Part shown: positions 1-6,409 of the stretch, one piece after another
Layout: each line of letters opens with the position of its first letter
Numbering within the stretch: position 1 is the stretch's first letter
Source of the DNA: Deltaproteobacteria bacterium
GTDB taxonomy: Bacteria > Desulfobacterota > GWC2-55-46 > DRQE01
NCBI GenBank assembly: GCA_030636245.1
Contig: DAOVXI010000079.1
Location: 1 to 7,731, forward strand
DNA: 7,731 nucleotides
Reading direction: 5' to 3'
Notes under the pieces: model-generated
Told to the model about the DNA's origin: nothing
Seen by the model: the letters and a program-made list of their open reading frames with translations, nothing else
Database searches by the model: none
Translations under genes and position numbers: made by a program

Positions 1-162
1 CTTGTCGAGGGTAAGTACATAAGGTCGATACCAATGGACCCGTTCACGAATTCAAGCGGCACCTGGGTAGAGTTGTACTCGGACGGTGGAGGCGGGGTCT
101 TTGACGTTCAGTCGGGAAGTTCCATGATAGGGCGTAACGGTGTGCCGTATAACGAGTGGTAG
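1..162 (+). CDS. GspG-like type II secretion pseudopilin, C-terminal part (5' end outside window)
   Basis: Frame 1 is open from the window edge to a TAG at 160-162 and gives 53 residues. They read like the C-terminal globular half of a GspG/type IV pilin-like major pseudopilin: a KYIRSIPMDPF segment, then a TWVELY strand, a GGGVFDVQSGS loop and a terminal DGT-PY-x-W type ending (here NGVPYNEW). Proteins of this class polymerise into the periplasmic pseudopilus that is pushed by the GspE/GspF motor, and both of those genes follow in the same operon. The N-terminal prepilin leader and the hydrophobic helix lie outside the window, so processing cannot be checked. The next gene starts 4 bases downstream. 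The type II secretion/type IV pilin-like class is fairly sure; assignment to GspG rather than a minor pseudopilin is inferred. Confidence 0.82.
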   Translation, partial: LVEGKYIRSIPMDPFTNSSGTWVELYSDGGGGVFDVQSGSSMIGRNGVPYNEW

Positions 163-166
163 GGCT

Positions 167-664
167 ATGAAGGTACTTAAAGAACAAGACGGTGTCGCTT
201 ATATAGCGATGCTCTTTATGGTGACCGTTGCGGGAATAGCACTGATGATGGCCGCTGAGATGTGGAGCACGACGGAAAAGAGAATGAAGGAGGCGGAGCT
301 TCTTTATAAGGGCAGGGAGATAGCCCTTGCTCTCGGGAGTTTTTATAAGGGAAGCCCCGGGATAAAAAGATATCCATTAACGCTTGAAGAACTCCTGAAG
401 GACAAACGTTTTCGCTCGACCAAGCGTCACCTGAGAAAAGTTTATCCGGACCCGATGACAGGAAAGGCCGACTGGGAGCTTATAAAGAACAAACAAGGCG
501 GCATCATAGGCATAAGCAGCACAAGCACGGAGCGCCCCATGAAGCAGGCAAACTTCAAAGAAGGCATGGAGGAGTTTGAGGACAGCGCCAGCTACGCGGA
601 GTGGAGGTTCATTTATAAGGATATCATTGAAGCTCCGCTTAAGAAGAAAGAGAAGAAGGGCTAA
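167..664 (+). CDS. Atypical pseudopilin-like membrane protein of the secretion operon
   Basis: This is a 165-residue protein with one N-terminal hydrophobic segment (about residues 10-31) preceded by a short charged stretch ending in Gly9, then an amphipathic helix rich in Glu/Lys and a C-terminal lysine-rich tail. The layout matches class III prepilin-like proteins cleaved after Gly, here G9|V10. Residue +1 is Val rather than Phe/Met, and +5 is Ala rather than the usual Glu. A GREIALALGSFY helix, the YPLTLEELLKD stretch and the YPDPMTGKADWELI segment recall a family of GspG-like proteins often found in gspE/gspF operons, so it is probably a minor pseudopilin or an assembly factor. The start at ATG 167 follows the upstream stop by 4 bases. 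A GTG at 140 would extend it by 9 residues into the upstream gene and would bury the leader, so it was not chosen. The ribosome binding site is weak (GAG-TGG around 154-159), which suggests translational coupling. Confidence 0.75.
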   Translation: MKVLKEQDGVAYIAMLFMVTVAGIALMMAAEMWSTTEKRMKEAELLYKGREIALALGSFYKGSPGIKRYPLTLEELLKDKRFRSTKRHLRKVYPDPMTGKADWELIKNKQGGIIGISSTSTERPMKQANFKEGMEEFEDSASYAEWRFIYKDIIEAPLKKKEKKG

Positions 665-684
665 GATATAAGTAAGGGCAGAGC

Positions 685-1896
685 ATGACTTTATTTAAAG
701 TAAAGGCAGCGACAGAAAGCGGCAAGGTAGTTTATAAGGACCTTGAGGCGTTAGACCGTGAAGAGCTTGGGCGTATGCTGAGTAAAGAAGGGTTATACCC
801 GCTTAAGGTAAGCGATGCGTCAAGCTTTGCCGGGCGGCTCCGTAAGGGCGGCTCCGGCAGAGCGAAGAAAGACCGTAGTGCGTTCCTTGCTTTTAATAAA
901 GGTTTCATCTCTCTGCTTAAAAGCGGCATGCCGGTCATAGAGTGTCTTGAGACCTTAACCGATACCGTCAGCAAGGGCGCGCTCTCTATGGCCTTGCCCG
1001 AGGTCATAACCGAGGTCAGGGGGGGCAGCAGCCTATCCGTTGCCATGAGCACAAGGCCCGATGTCTTCACAACACTCTATACCGCGAGCATCAGCGCCGG
1101 AGAGAGGACAGGCGACCTTATACCTTCACTCGAGTCCTTTGTTCAGTATCAGAAGAGGGTTGAGGCGCTCCGTAAGAAGGTAGTCTCGGCGGTGACATAC
1201 CCTGCTATACTTTTTTCACTGAGTTTCCTTGCCGTAGCCGTGTTGCTTATCTTTGTCGTGCCCTCGATAGCGGCTGCTTTTAGCAGCCCTGACGTGGAGC
1301 TTCATGTCCTAAGCCGTGCACTTTTTGCTTTATCGTTCTTTATAAGAGATAATATTATTATATTAGTAATCCTTTTTGTCGTGTTTATATTTTTAGCTCG
1401 GATGCTGCTCTCAAGAGCTTCGGTCATTGAGAGCTTTGACAACATAAAGCTCAGGCTGCCTCTTCTGGGCGGGATCTTTCAGGGCTACTCGAGCTCCAAG
1501 TTCGCAAGGACACTTGCCATGGTGCTTACCTCAGGGGTCAACATGATAACGGCGCTTCAGATGAGCTCCGGGGTCCTGGGTAACCAGGTCCTGGAAGGCA
1601 GGCTCAAGGGAGTTATAAAGAGCGCCAGCGAGGGCGGTAACGTTGGTGATGCGATGAGTGAGGCGAAGATACTTCCCGAACTCGCGGAGAAGATGTTCAG
1701 TGTCGGCGAGAAGAGCGCCAACCTTGAGAACGTTTTGCTTGAGATGGCCGAGTACCTTGAAGAGGAGCTTGATCACAAGGTGGCTCTTCTCTCCGATATG
1801 ATAGAGCCCGCGCTCATGATAATAATGGGCATTGTTATAGCTACAATAATAGTATTTACTTATATGCCGATGTTCCAGCTTGGTTCGGCCTACTAG
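685..1896 (+). CDS. gspF: Type II secretion / type IV pilus inner-membrane platform protein GspF
   Basis: This 403-residue protein has the length and order of the GspF/PilC family. A short N-terminal domain (residues 1-45, FKVKAATESGKVVYKDLEA...) is followed by two copies of the cytoplasmic T2SSF helical domain (about 67-190 and 269-391). Each carries the family signature of Gly-Glu-(Arg/Lys)-x-(Gly/Ala)-x-Leu (SAGERTGDL near 137-145; SVGEKSANL near 339-347). Membrane segments lie near 172-198, 217-243 and 374-396. GspF sits at the centre of the platform, contacts the GspE ATPase and is thought to transmit its motion to the pseudopilin being extracted. ATG 685 is preceded by TAAGGG (673-678) at 6 bases. 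The gene follows its neighbour by 20 bases and is followed by gspE 7 bases on. PilC is the pilus homologue; the GspF name is preferred because no PilT is present. Confidence 0.95.
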   Translation: MTLFKVKAATESGKVVYKDLEALDREELGRMLSKEGLYPLKVSDASSFAGRLRKGGSGRAKKDRSAFLAFNKGFISLLKSGMPVIECLETLTDTVSKGALSMALPEVITEVRGGSSLSVAMSTRPDVFTTLYTASISAGERTGDLIPSLESFVQYQKRVEALRKKVVSAVTYPAILFSLSFLAVAVLLIFVVPSIAAAFSSPDVELHVLSRALFALSFFIRDNIIILVILFVVFIFLARMLLSRASVIESFDNIKLRLPLLGGIFQGYSSSKFARTLAMVLTSGVNMITALQMSSGVLGNQVLEGRLKGVIKSASEGGNVGDAMSEAKILPELAEKMFSVGEKSANLENVLLEMAEYLEEELDHKVALLSDMIEPALMIIMGIVIATIIVFTYMPMFQLGSAY

Positions 1897-1903
1897 GATA
1901 TTT

Positions 1904-3631
1904 ATGGGTAAGAGAAAAAAAATAGGCGAGATACTTAAGTCCAATGGTCTTGTGAACGAGGCTCAGGTAAAGGAAGCGCTAAAGCTTACGAAGGATAAGT
2001 CCATGCGTACCGGAGAGGCGCTCACCCAGCTTGGTCACATAAGCGAGAAGGATTTTGCCTCTGCCATAAGCGAGCAGTACGGACTTAAGACCGTTGATCT
2101 TAAGAGCGTTACCTTGAGTGAGAGGGCCATGGGGATCGTTCCCGTTGAGATGCTTCATAAGGGAAAGATGGTGGTCATTGAGCGCGAGGGTAAGAACCTG
2201 ATCGTTACCTCGGACCCCACAGAGATACTTCTGCTTGATCAGGTCCAGCGTCTTATAAAATCAAAGCTCGGCCGCTCCCCGAAGCTAGCCGTTGCTCCGC
2301 CCAAGGAAATAGAAAAAGCTCTCAAGGGCGGGGAGACGGTGAAGAGGATGCTGAAGGAAGTAGAGAACGGCTTTGATCTTAAGAGCCTTAAGGTAGATGA
2401 GGAAGAGGGCGAAGAAGGTGTTCTGAGTGTTGAGAAGTTAACGCAGGACGCAAGCCCTGTCGTGAAGCTTATTGATACTACCATATACGACGCCTTGAAC
2501 AAACACGCCAGCGATATCCACCTTGAGAGTACCCCCGAGGGGCTTGTCGTCAAGTACCGTCTCGACGGTGTGCTTCATAAGATAATGGGCCCTGTGGAGA
2601 AGCAGTTCATGGCAAGCATAATCTCAAGGGTCAAGGTCATGAGTGAGCTTGATATCGCCGAGCGGAGGATCCCGCAGGACGGGCGCTTTAAGATAAAGTT
2701 CAAGGACAAGGCGATAGATTTTCGTGTCTCCATAATGCCCGGCATACACGGCGAGGATGCCGTCATAAGGGTTCTCGATAAGGAGCACATAACAAATGAG
2801 ATGCGTGACCTTAGTCTGGATACCCTCGGCTTTGATGATGAAGAGCTCGTTACCTTAAGGCGGCTCATAAAAGAACCATACGGAATGTTCCTCGTAACAG
2901 GGCCGACAGGCTCCGGTAAGACCACGACACTTTACGCGGCCGTAAGCGAGATAAACACGGGCGAGGATAAGATACTTACCATTGAAGACCCGGTGGAGTA
3001 CGAGCTGGCCGGCGTTATCCAGGTACCTGTTAATGAAAAGAAGGGGCTTACCTTCGCAAAGGGGCTTCGCTCCGCTCTCCGGCACGACCCGGATAAGATA
3101 ATGGTCGGTGAGATACGTGATAGCGAAACAGCCGAGATAGCCATCCAGGCCGCCTTGACAGGGCACCTTGTCTTTACAACGGTTCACGCCAACAATGTCT
3201 TTGACGTTATCGGCCGCTTTGTTCATATGGGGATAGAGCCGTATAACTTTGTATCTTCACTGAACTGCGTTATCGCACAAAGGCTGATCAGGCTCGTTTG
3301 CCCCGAGTGCACAGAGAAACGAAAAGCCGGCGAGGAGCTGCTTCGCGACTCCGCCCTTGACCTTAAGAAGTACGCAACGCATGAGTTCAGCTTCGGCGCC
3401 GGATGCGAGAATTGTTTCCACACGGGCTATAAGGGCAGGAAAGCCATAGTCGAGATACTGGAGCTTAATGACGAGCTTCGTGATGCCATAGCCGGAAAGG
3501 CCGTGCCCTCGGAGATAAAGAAGATAGCATACGCGACAGGCATGAAGAGTTTAAGGGAAGCGGCGATGAAGGCGGCCCTTAGCGGCTTGACCACACTTGA
3601 AGAGATCAACAGGGTGACCTTTATTGATTAG
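1904..3631 (+). CDS. gspE: Type II secretion / type IV pilus assembly ATPase GspE (MshEN-type N-terminus)
   Basis: This is a 575-residue hexameric motor ATPase of the GspE/PilB family, which powers pseudopilus assembly from the cytoplasmic side. Residues 1-150 form an MshEN-like domain (KKIGEILKSNGLV..., then VPVEMLHKGKMVVIE), a fold known in relatives to bind cyclic di-GMP; binding here is inference. A link rich in Glu (166-171) leads to the N2 domain and the RecA-like core. The core shows Walker A GPTGSGKT at 333-340, an Asp box around 360-363 (IEDPVEY), Walker B IMVGEIRD at 399-406 and the His box TTVHANN at 425-431. Four cysteines (466, 469, 501, 504) in two CxxC pairs form the zinc-binding subdomain typical of this family. 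ATG 1904 is chosen because AGGA (1895-1898) lies 5 bases upstream. A TTG at 1880 would add eight residues and overlap gspF. The 3' end overlaps the next gene by 8 bases. Confidence 0.96.
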   Translation: MGKRKKIGEILKSNGLVNEAQVKEALKLTKDKSMRTGEALTQLGHISEKDFASAISEQYGLKTVDLKSVTLSERAMGIVPVEMLHKGKMVVIEREGKNLIVTSDPTEILLLDQVQRLIKSKLGRSPKLAVAPPKEIEKALKGGETVKRMLKEVENGFDLKSLKVDEEEGEEGVLSVEKLTQDASPVVKLIDTTIYDALNKHASDIHLESTPEGLVVKYRLDGVLHKIMGPVEKQFMASIISRVKVMSELDIAERRIPQDGRFKIKFKDKAIDFRVSIMPGIHGEDAVIRVLDKEHITNEMRDLSLDTLGFDDEELVTLRRLIKEPYGMFLVTGPTGSGKTTTLYAAVSEINTGEDKILTIEDPVEYELAGVIQVPVNEKKGLTFAKGLRSALRHDPDKIMVGEIRDSETAEIAIQAALTGHLVFTTVHANNVFDVIGRFVHMGIEPYNFVSSLNCVIAQRLIRLVCPECTEKRKAGEELLRDSALDLKKYATHEFSFGAGCENCFHTGYKGRKAIVEILELNDELRDAIAGKAVPSEIKKIAYATGMKSLREAAMKAALSGLTTLEEINRVTFID

Positions 3632-4487
3632 TACCGCTACCTATAAGAAGCTTTGCGGTGTCGTCTCGATAACGGACGGCGGTGTCGTTATGGTTGATGC
3701 CGAAAAAGATGGCGCCAGGTGGAGGGTTAAGGATCATTCATTTACCCCGTTTGAGAGTGAAGCCCTGGATGCTGCCGTTATAAGTGAAGCCATCGCGTCA
3801 AGCCTGAAGGAGGGCGTTGAGCTGACGGCTATTACACTCCCGGATGACATGGCGCGCTTTGCGGTGCTTAACTTTAAGAGCCTTCCGAGTAACCCCGTTG
3901 AGGCGGCCAAGATAATCGGATGGAAGGCCGAGAAGGAACACTTCGCCAAGGAGGGTACCCTTAAGACATCCTTCTCTGTTATAAGCCGCACAGATGAGGG
4001 TGTGGTCGTGCTTGCCGTAAGTATCGATAGCCTCCTCCTGGATGAACTTGAATCAAACCTTGATACACTTGGCATAAGCGTTCCTTTTATAAACACCCAC
4101 ACACTAAGCCTTATTAATCTCTTTAGTTCAGTCCTTACAAGCGACTCTCCCTTTGCTTTTGTTGCCCGCTTCACCGATCACTTCACTGCAGCTCTGATCA
4201 ATAACTCTGTTGTTTCCATGATAAGGCTCAAGGAGTTCGAGGGCGAGGATGAGTTCATGAACGAGGTCAAAGGCTCGCTCAGGTACTTTGTTGACATACT
4301 GCAGGGCAAGAGTGTCGATCGTCTCTATCTTGTTAACGAAGGCGGTGAAGGTGTGTTGGGAGAACTCGGTCTTGAGGTTAACTCGCTGGCCGCCTCCACC
4401 GTGGCGGAGCTTGGCGGCGCTGAAGCAGGGGAGAATGGTATCTATCTATTAAGTGCCCTTGGTCTCCTCGAGTCAATGTTGGATTAG
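3624..4487 (+). CDS. PilM/MshI/GspL-like cytoplasmic assembly protein
   Basis: The 287-residue product matches the PilM superfamily (actin-like fold). Residues 65-125 carry the hallmark stretch: LPDDMARFAVLNFKSLP, then EAAKIIGWKAEKEHF and a TSFSVISR strand. A conserved 'total length Gly-(I/L)-x-x-P' type element follows (LDTLGISVPFINTHTLSLINLF near 148-170), and the end ALGLLESMLD is the usual C-terminal helix. Such proteins dock on the N-terminal cytoplasmic tail of PilN and bridge the platform to the ATPase. It is shorter than typical PilM (about 350), and the glycine-rich phosphate-binding signatures are not visible, so nucleotide binding may be lost as in MshI/GspL. The start is a TTG at 3624, inside the end of gspE, preceded by AGGGTG (3611-3616) at 7 bases; the next in-frame ATG (3690) would remove the first beta strand. 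The 3' end is repeated twice just downstream. Confidence 0.85.
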   Translation: MISTATYKKLCGVVSITDGGVVMVDAEKDGARWRVKDHSFTPFESEALDAAVISEAIASSLKEGVELTAITLPDDMARFAVLNFKSLPSNPVEAAKIIGWKAEKEHFAKEGTLKTSFSVISRTDEGVVVLAVSIDSLLLDELESNLDTLGISVPFINTHTLSLINLFSSVLTSDSPFAFVARFTDHFTAALINNSVVSMIRLKEFEGEDEFMNEVKGSLRYFVDILQGKSVDRLYLVNEGGEGVLGELGLEVNSLAASTVAELGGAEAGENGIYLLSALGLLESMLD

Positions 4488-4594
4488 GTTTTTTTATTGC
4501 TCTTGGTCTCCTCGAGTCAATGTTTGAGTAGGTGAATTTTTTTAATTGCTCTTGGTCTCCTTAAGTCAATGTTTGATTAGATGGAAATATTATT
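4455..4594 (+). repeat. Three tandem degenerate copies of the pilM 3' end, each with its own stop
   Basis: Unit 1 (4455-4498) is the true last ten codons of pilM plus TAG and a T-rich tail. Unit 2 (4499-4547) and unit 3 (4548-4594) repeat the same 33-base core with about three changes each. Translated in their own frames they read ALGLLESMLD-stop, ALGLLESMFE-stop and ALGLLKSMFD-stop. Unit lengths are 44, 49 and 47, so the units are out of frame with one another. Each core is followed by an AT-rich tail with a run of T or A/T. The units fill the 107-base gap before the pilN ATG, and the ribosome binding site of pilN lies in the tail of unit 3. Confidence 0.92.
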
Positions 4595-5170
4595 ATGAAG
4601 AAGATAAAAATAAATCTTGCATCAATCTACACCGAGCCATCAAACTCGGCCTACGTCATTTCAGTGCTTACGTTACTCATAGCGGCTGTGATGACCGTGT
4701 ATACGATATACGGCGTTACGGTTAATGATAAACGCATCAGTACGCTGGAGGCAATGACCGCGGGCTATGAAGCAAAGCTTGGCAAGGATGCGGCGTCGGT
4801 CGTCTCCTCTCCTAAACCAGTGACCGAGACAAAGGAGGAGGTAAAGGAACTCGCGGCAGAGGTTGATTTCATAAACGGGATCATACGCGGTGAGAGTTTC
4901 TCGTGGATGAGTTTCTTAAACGAGCTTGAGAAGAGTGTGCCGCGCGGCGTAAGCCTCGCTTCCGTAACCCCTGACTATAAGGACAAGAGCGTTAAGCTGC
5001 TGGGTTTCGGGAAGAGTAAAAGCGACGCGCTTAACTTTGTAACGAAGCTTAACTCTTCACCTTACTTCACGGATGTGCTTCTCGCGAAGCACGCCTCTGT
5101 TAAGGCAACGGGCAGGTCTTTGGAAAAGATAACCTTCATAGTTACGGCGAAGTACAACAAGGAGAATTAG
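4595..5170 (+). CDS. pilN: PilN-like inner-membrane assembly protein
   Basis: This 191-residue bitopic protein has a short cytoplasmic N-terminus starting with the PilN signature (MKKIKINLA, the 'INL' motif that binds PilM). One membrane helix follows at about 19-41, then a periplasmic helical segment and a ferredoxin-like domain. The central motif FSWMSFLNELEKSVPRGVSLASV (about 111-133) is the classic PilN family core, followed by a VKLLGFGKSKSDALNFV strand-helix and a final strand. PilN pairs with PilO to form the periplasmic part of the inner-membrane platform. ATG 4595 has only a weak site (TGGA at 4582-4585, 9 bases away), lying in the last copy of the upstream repeat. The stop is 4 bases before the next gene. 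GspL C-terminal domain is the secretion-system equivalent, so the gene could be named either way. Confidence 0.88.
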   Translation: MKKIKINLASIYTEPSNSAYVISVLTLLIAAVMTVYTIYGVTVNDKRISTLEAMTAGYEAKLGKDAASVVSSPKPVTETKEEVKELAAEVDFINGIIRGESFSWMSFLNELEKSVPRGVSLASVTPDYKDKSVKLLGFGKSKSDALNFVTKLNSSPYFTDVLLAKHASVKATGRSLEKITFIVTAKYNKEN

Positions 5171-5174
5171 AAGA

Positions 5175-5735
5175 GTGCAGGGTTCACTGAGAAGCATAAT
5201 AAAGCAGTACGTTAAGTACTATGGGAAGCTTCCCGTGGTGTTGGTGCTTATCGCTATAGGTATCGTGCTCTTAAACTTTATCTTGGGCAAGGCTGTCCTT
5301 AACTCTCAGGATGAGGTGATCGACGAGCTCAGCAGCAGAAGTGAGGAGCTCCGTCTCAGAGTAGACGCGAAGCAGAGCGGCAAGGGCATAAGCGCCGAGC
5401 GTGTCGCAGGGATAAAGGCTGACCTTAGATCTTATAAGGATAGCTTCATTAAGGAAGCGGAGATAACCTCCCTCATCTCTGATGTTGATAAGGCGGCAAG
5501 CAAGAGCTCACTTACAATAGAGGGCAGCGATAACCGTAAGGTCAGCTTTGATAAGCATGGAGTGAACGCCTATGTCATGAAGTTCTCGGTCATAGGGAGC
5601 TACCGCAACATAAAGAAGTTCATCTACTCGATAGAAACAATGGATAACGTTATCGTGCTGGAAGATCTATCACTTAGAAGGAGCAAGGGCGGCAAGGTTG
5701 CGCTAAGCGTGAGCCTCATGGCCTATTACTTATAA
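5175..5735 (+). CDS. pilO: PilO-like inner-membrane assembly protein
   Basis: This 186-residue protein has a 20-residue basic N-terminus, a single membrane helix (about 19-38), an Asp/Glu-rich predicted coiled coil (42-65) and a ferredoxin-like C-terminal domain (about 95-186) ending in a LMAYYL strand, all as in PilO/GspM. A helix-loop segment reading FSVIGSYRNIKKFIYSIE (138-155) matches the PilO core. PilO heterodimerises with PilN in the periplasm and contacts PilP/GspC. The start is GTG 5175, preceded by AAGGAG (5159-5164) at 10 bases; no in-frame ATG exists before the membrane helix. The stop codon overlaps the next start as TAATG, so the two are probably translationally coupled. Confidence 0.88.
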   Translation: MQGSLRSIIKQYVKYYGKLPVVLVLIAIGIVLLNFILGKAVLNSQDEVIDELSSRSEELRLRVDAKQSGKGISAERVAGIKADLRSYKDSFIKEAEITSLISDVDKAASKSSLTIEGSDNRKVSFDKHGVNAYVMKFSVIGSYRNIKKFIYSIETMDNVIVLEDLSLRRSKGGKVALSVSLMAYYL

Positions 5736-6307
5736 TGACCGATAACTTTACGGATAAGCTTAAGCTCAATAAGGCCAGAATATTTATGGCTGTCATATTC
5801 GCGGTCTCTATTGTTTATGTGGTCGCCGGTCTTATGGGTGACGATGGCAAGGGCTATGACGGCGTTGATGTAAAGAAGATGAGGCAGGCGAGAAGCCTCG
5901 GGGCAAAGGACAGGCTTTCATTGCCGGAGCTTAACGATGTTATGCTAGAGGCCGCGGATAAGGTCAAGCCAAAGTATACAGGTATTAAGAAAGATATCTT
6001 CCGCCCGTTATCCGTTAAGGTAAAACCTAAGCCAGTTATAATAGAACCCAAGGTACTTGAAACGGTTCCCGTAAAAGAAGCAACACCTTTGGAGGGTTTT
6101 GTCTCAGAGGTAGGTTTCTCCGGTTTTCTTGAGAGGCATGGGGAGATGACAACTGTTTTTATAAGCCGGGGCGATGAGGTCTACTTTGTAAAGGCCGGAG
6201 ATATAATAGATGAACGCTTTAAGATATTCTCCATTGAAGCAGAAGAGGTAAAGTTCATAGACATCATAACGGGCGAGGTGCTGAGCGTTGGAGCCGCAGA
6301 GGAATAG
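5735..6307 (+). CDS. GspC/PilP-like inner-membrane link to the secretin
   Basis: The 190-residue protein has a cytoplasmic N-terminus, a membrane helix at about 15-34, a proline- and lysine-rich periplasmic linker and a C-terminal beta-rich domain at about 119-185 (LEGFVSEVGFSGFLE, then TTVFISRGDEVYFVKAGD, then FKIFSIEAEEVKFID). The IFRPL sequence at 88-92, just before the linker, is the typical 'NIF-x-P' element of GspC and related proteins. The domain corresponds to the HR domain of GspC or the PilP beta-sandwich, which binds the N0 domain of the secretin. A membrane helix rather than a lipobox favours GspC over PilP. The start ATG overlaps the pilO stop by one base. It is the last gene of the operon; no PDZ domain is visible. 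Confidence 0.8.
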   Translation: MTDNFTDKLKLNKARIFMAVIFAVSIVYVVAGLMGDDGKGYDGVDVKKMRQARSLGAKDRLSLPELNDVMLEAADKVKPKYTGIKKDIFRPLSVKVKPKPVIIEPKVLETVPVKEATPLEGFVSEVGFSGFLERHGEMTTVFISRGDEVYFVKAGDIIDERFKIFSIEAEEVKFIDIITGEVLSVGAAEE

Positions 6308-6338
6308 CTCTTTAGTGCGTGTCGTATGGATAAAGCTG

Positions 6339-6347
6339 TGATATAAT
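6339..6347 (+). promoter_or_regulatory. Extended -10 promoter between secretion operon and cytochrome gene
   Basis: TGATATAAT is an exact TGnTATAAT extended -10 element. No good -35 is seen at 16-18 bases upstream (GTGTCG at 6319-6324), which extended -10 promoters can tolerate. The expected start of transcription is near 6354, only about 11 bases before the terminator hairpin, so the RNA would have to pass that hairpin to reach the cytochrome gene. Confidence 0.5.
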
Positions 6348-6364
6348 ATGAACATCATCTTGAG

Positions 6365-6389
6365 CCGCTTTCGTAAGAGCGGTTTTTTT
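6365..6389 (+). terminator. Rho-independent terminator after the secretion operon
   Basis: CCGCTTT (6365-6371) pairs with AAGAGCGG-type 3' arm (6376-6382) around the loop CGTA, giving seven pairs including one G-U. A run of seven T (6383-6389) follows immediately. It lies 58 bases after the last gene of the operon and 20 bases before the next start codon, so it may also attenuate transcripts entering the cytochrome gene. Confidence 0.85.
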
Positions 6390-6409
6390 ATTGGAGGAGG
6401 TTAGGTCAT

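Noticed and set aside
140..166. GTG at 140 as start of the second pseudopilin-like gene
   Set aside because: It overlaps the upstream gene and lengthens the leader before Gly9; ATG 167 gives a normal short prepilin leader.
1880..1903. TTG at 1880 as start of gspE
   Set aside because: It would overlap gspF and add residues not typical of the family; ATG 1904 has AGGA at good spacing and begins directly at the MshEN domain.
1531..1944. 137-codon open frame on the minus strand inside gspF
   Set aside because: It mirrors the strongly supported gspF/gspE coding frame and has no family resemblance; other minus-strand frames under the operon were dropped for the same reason.
6348..6404. 18-codon frame from ATG 6348 running through the terminator hairpin to a stop just before the cytochrome gene (possible leader peptide)
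   Set aside because: There is no ribosome binding site, and the expected transcription start (about 6354) lies after its ATG.
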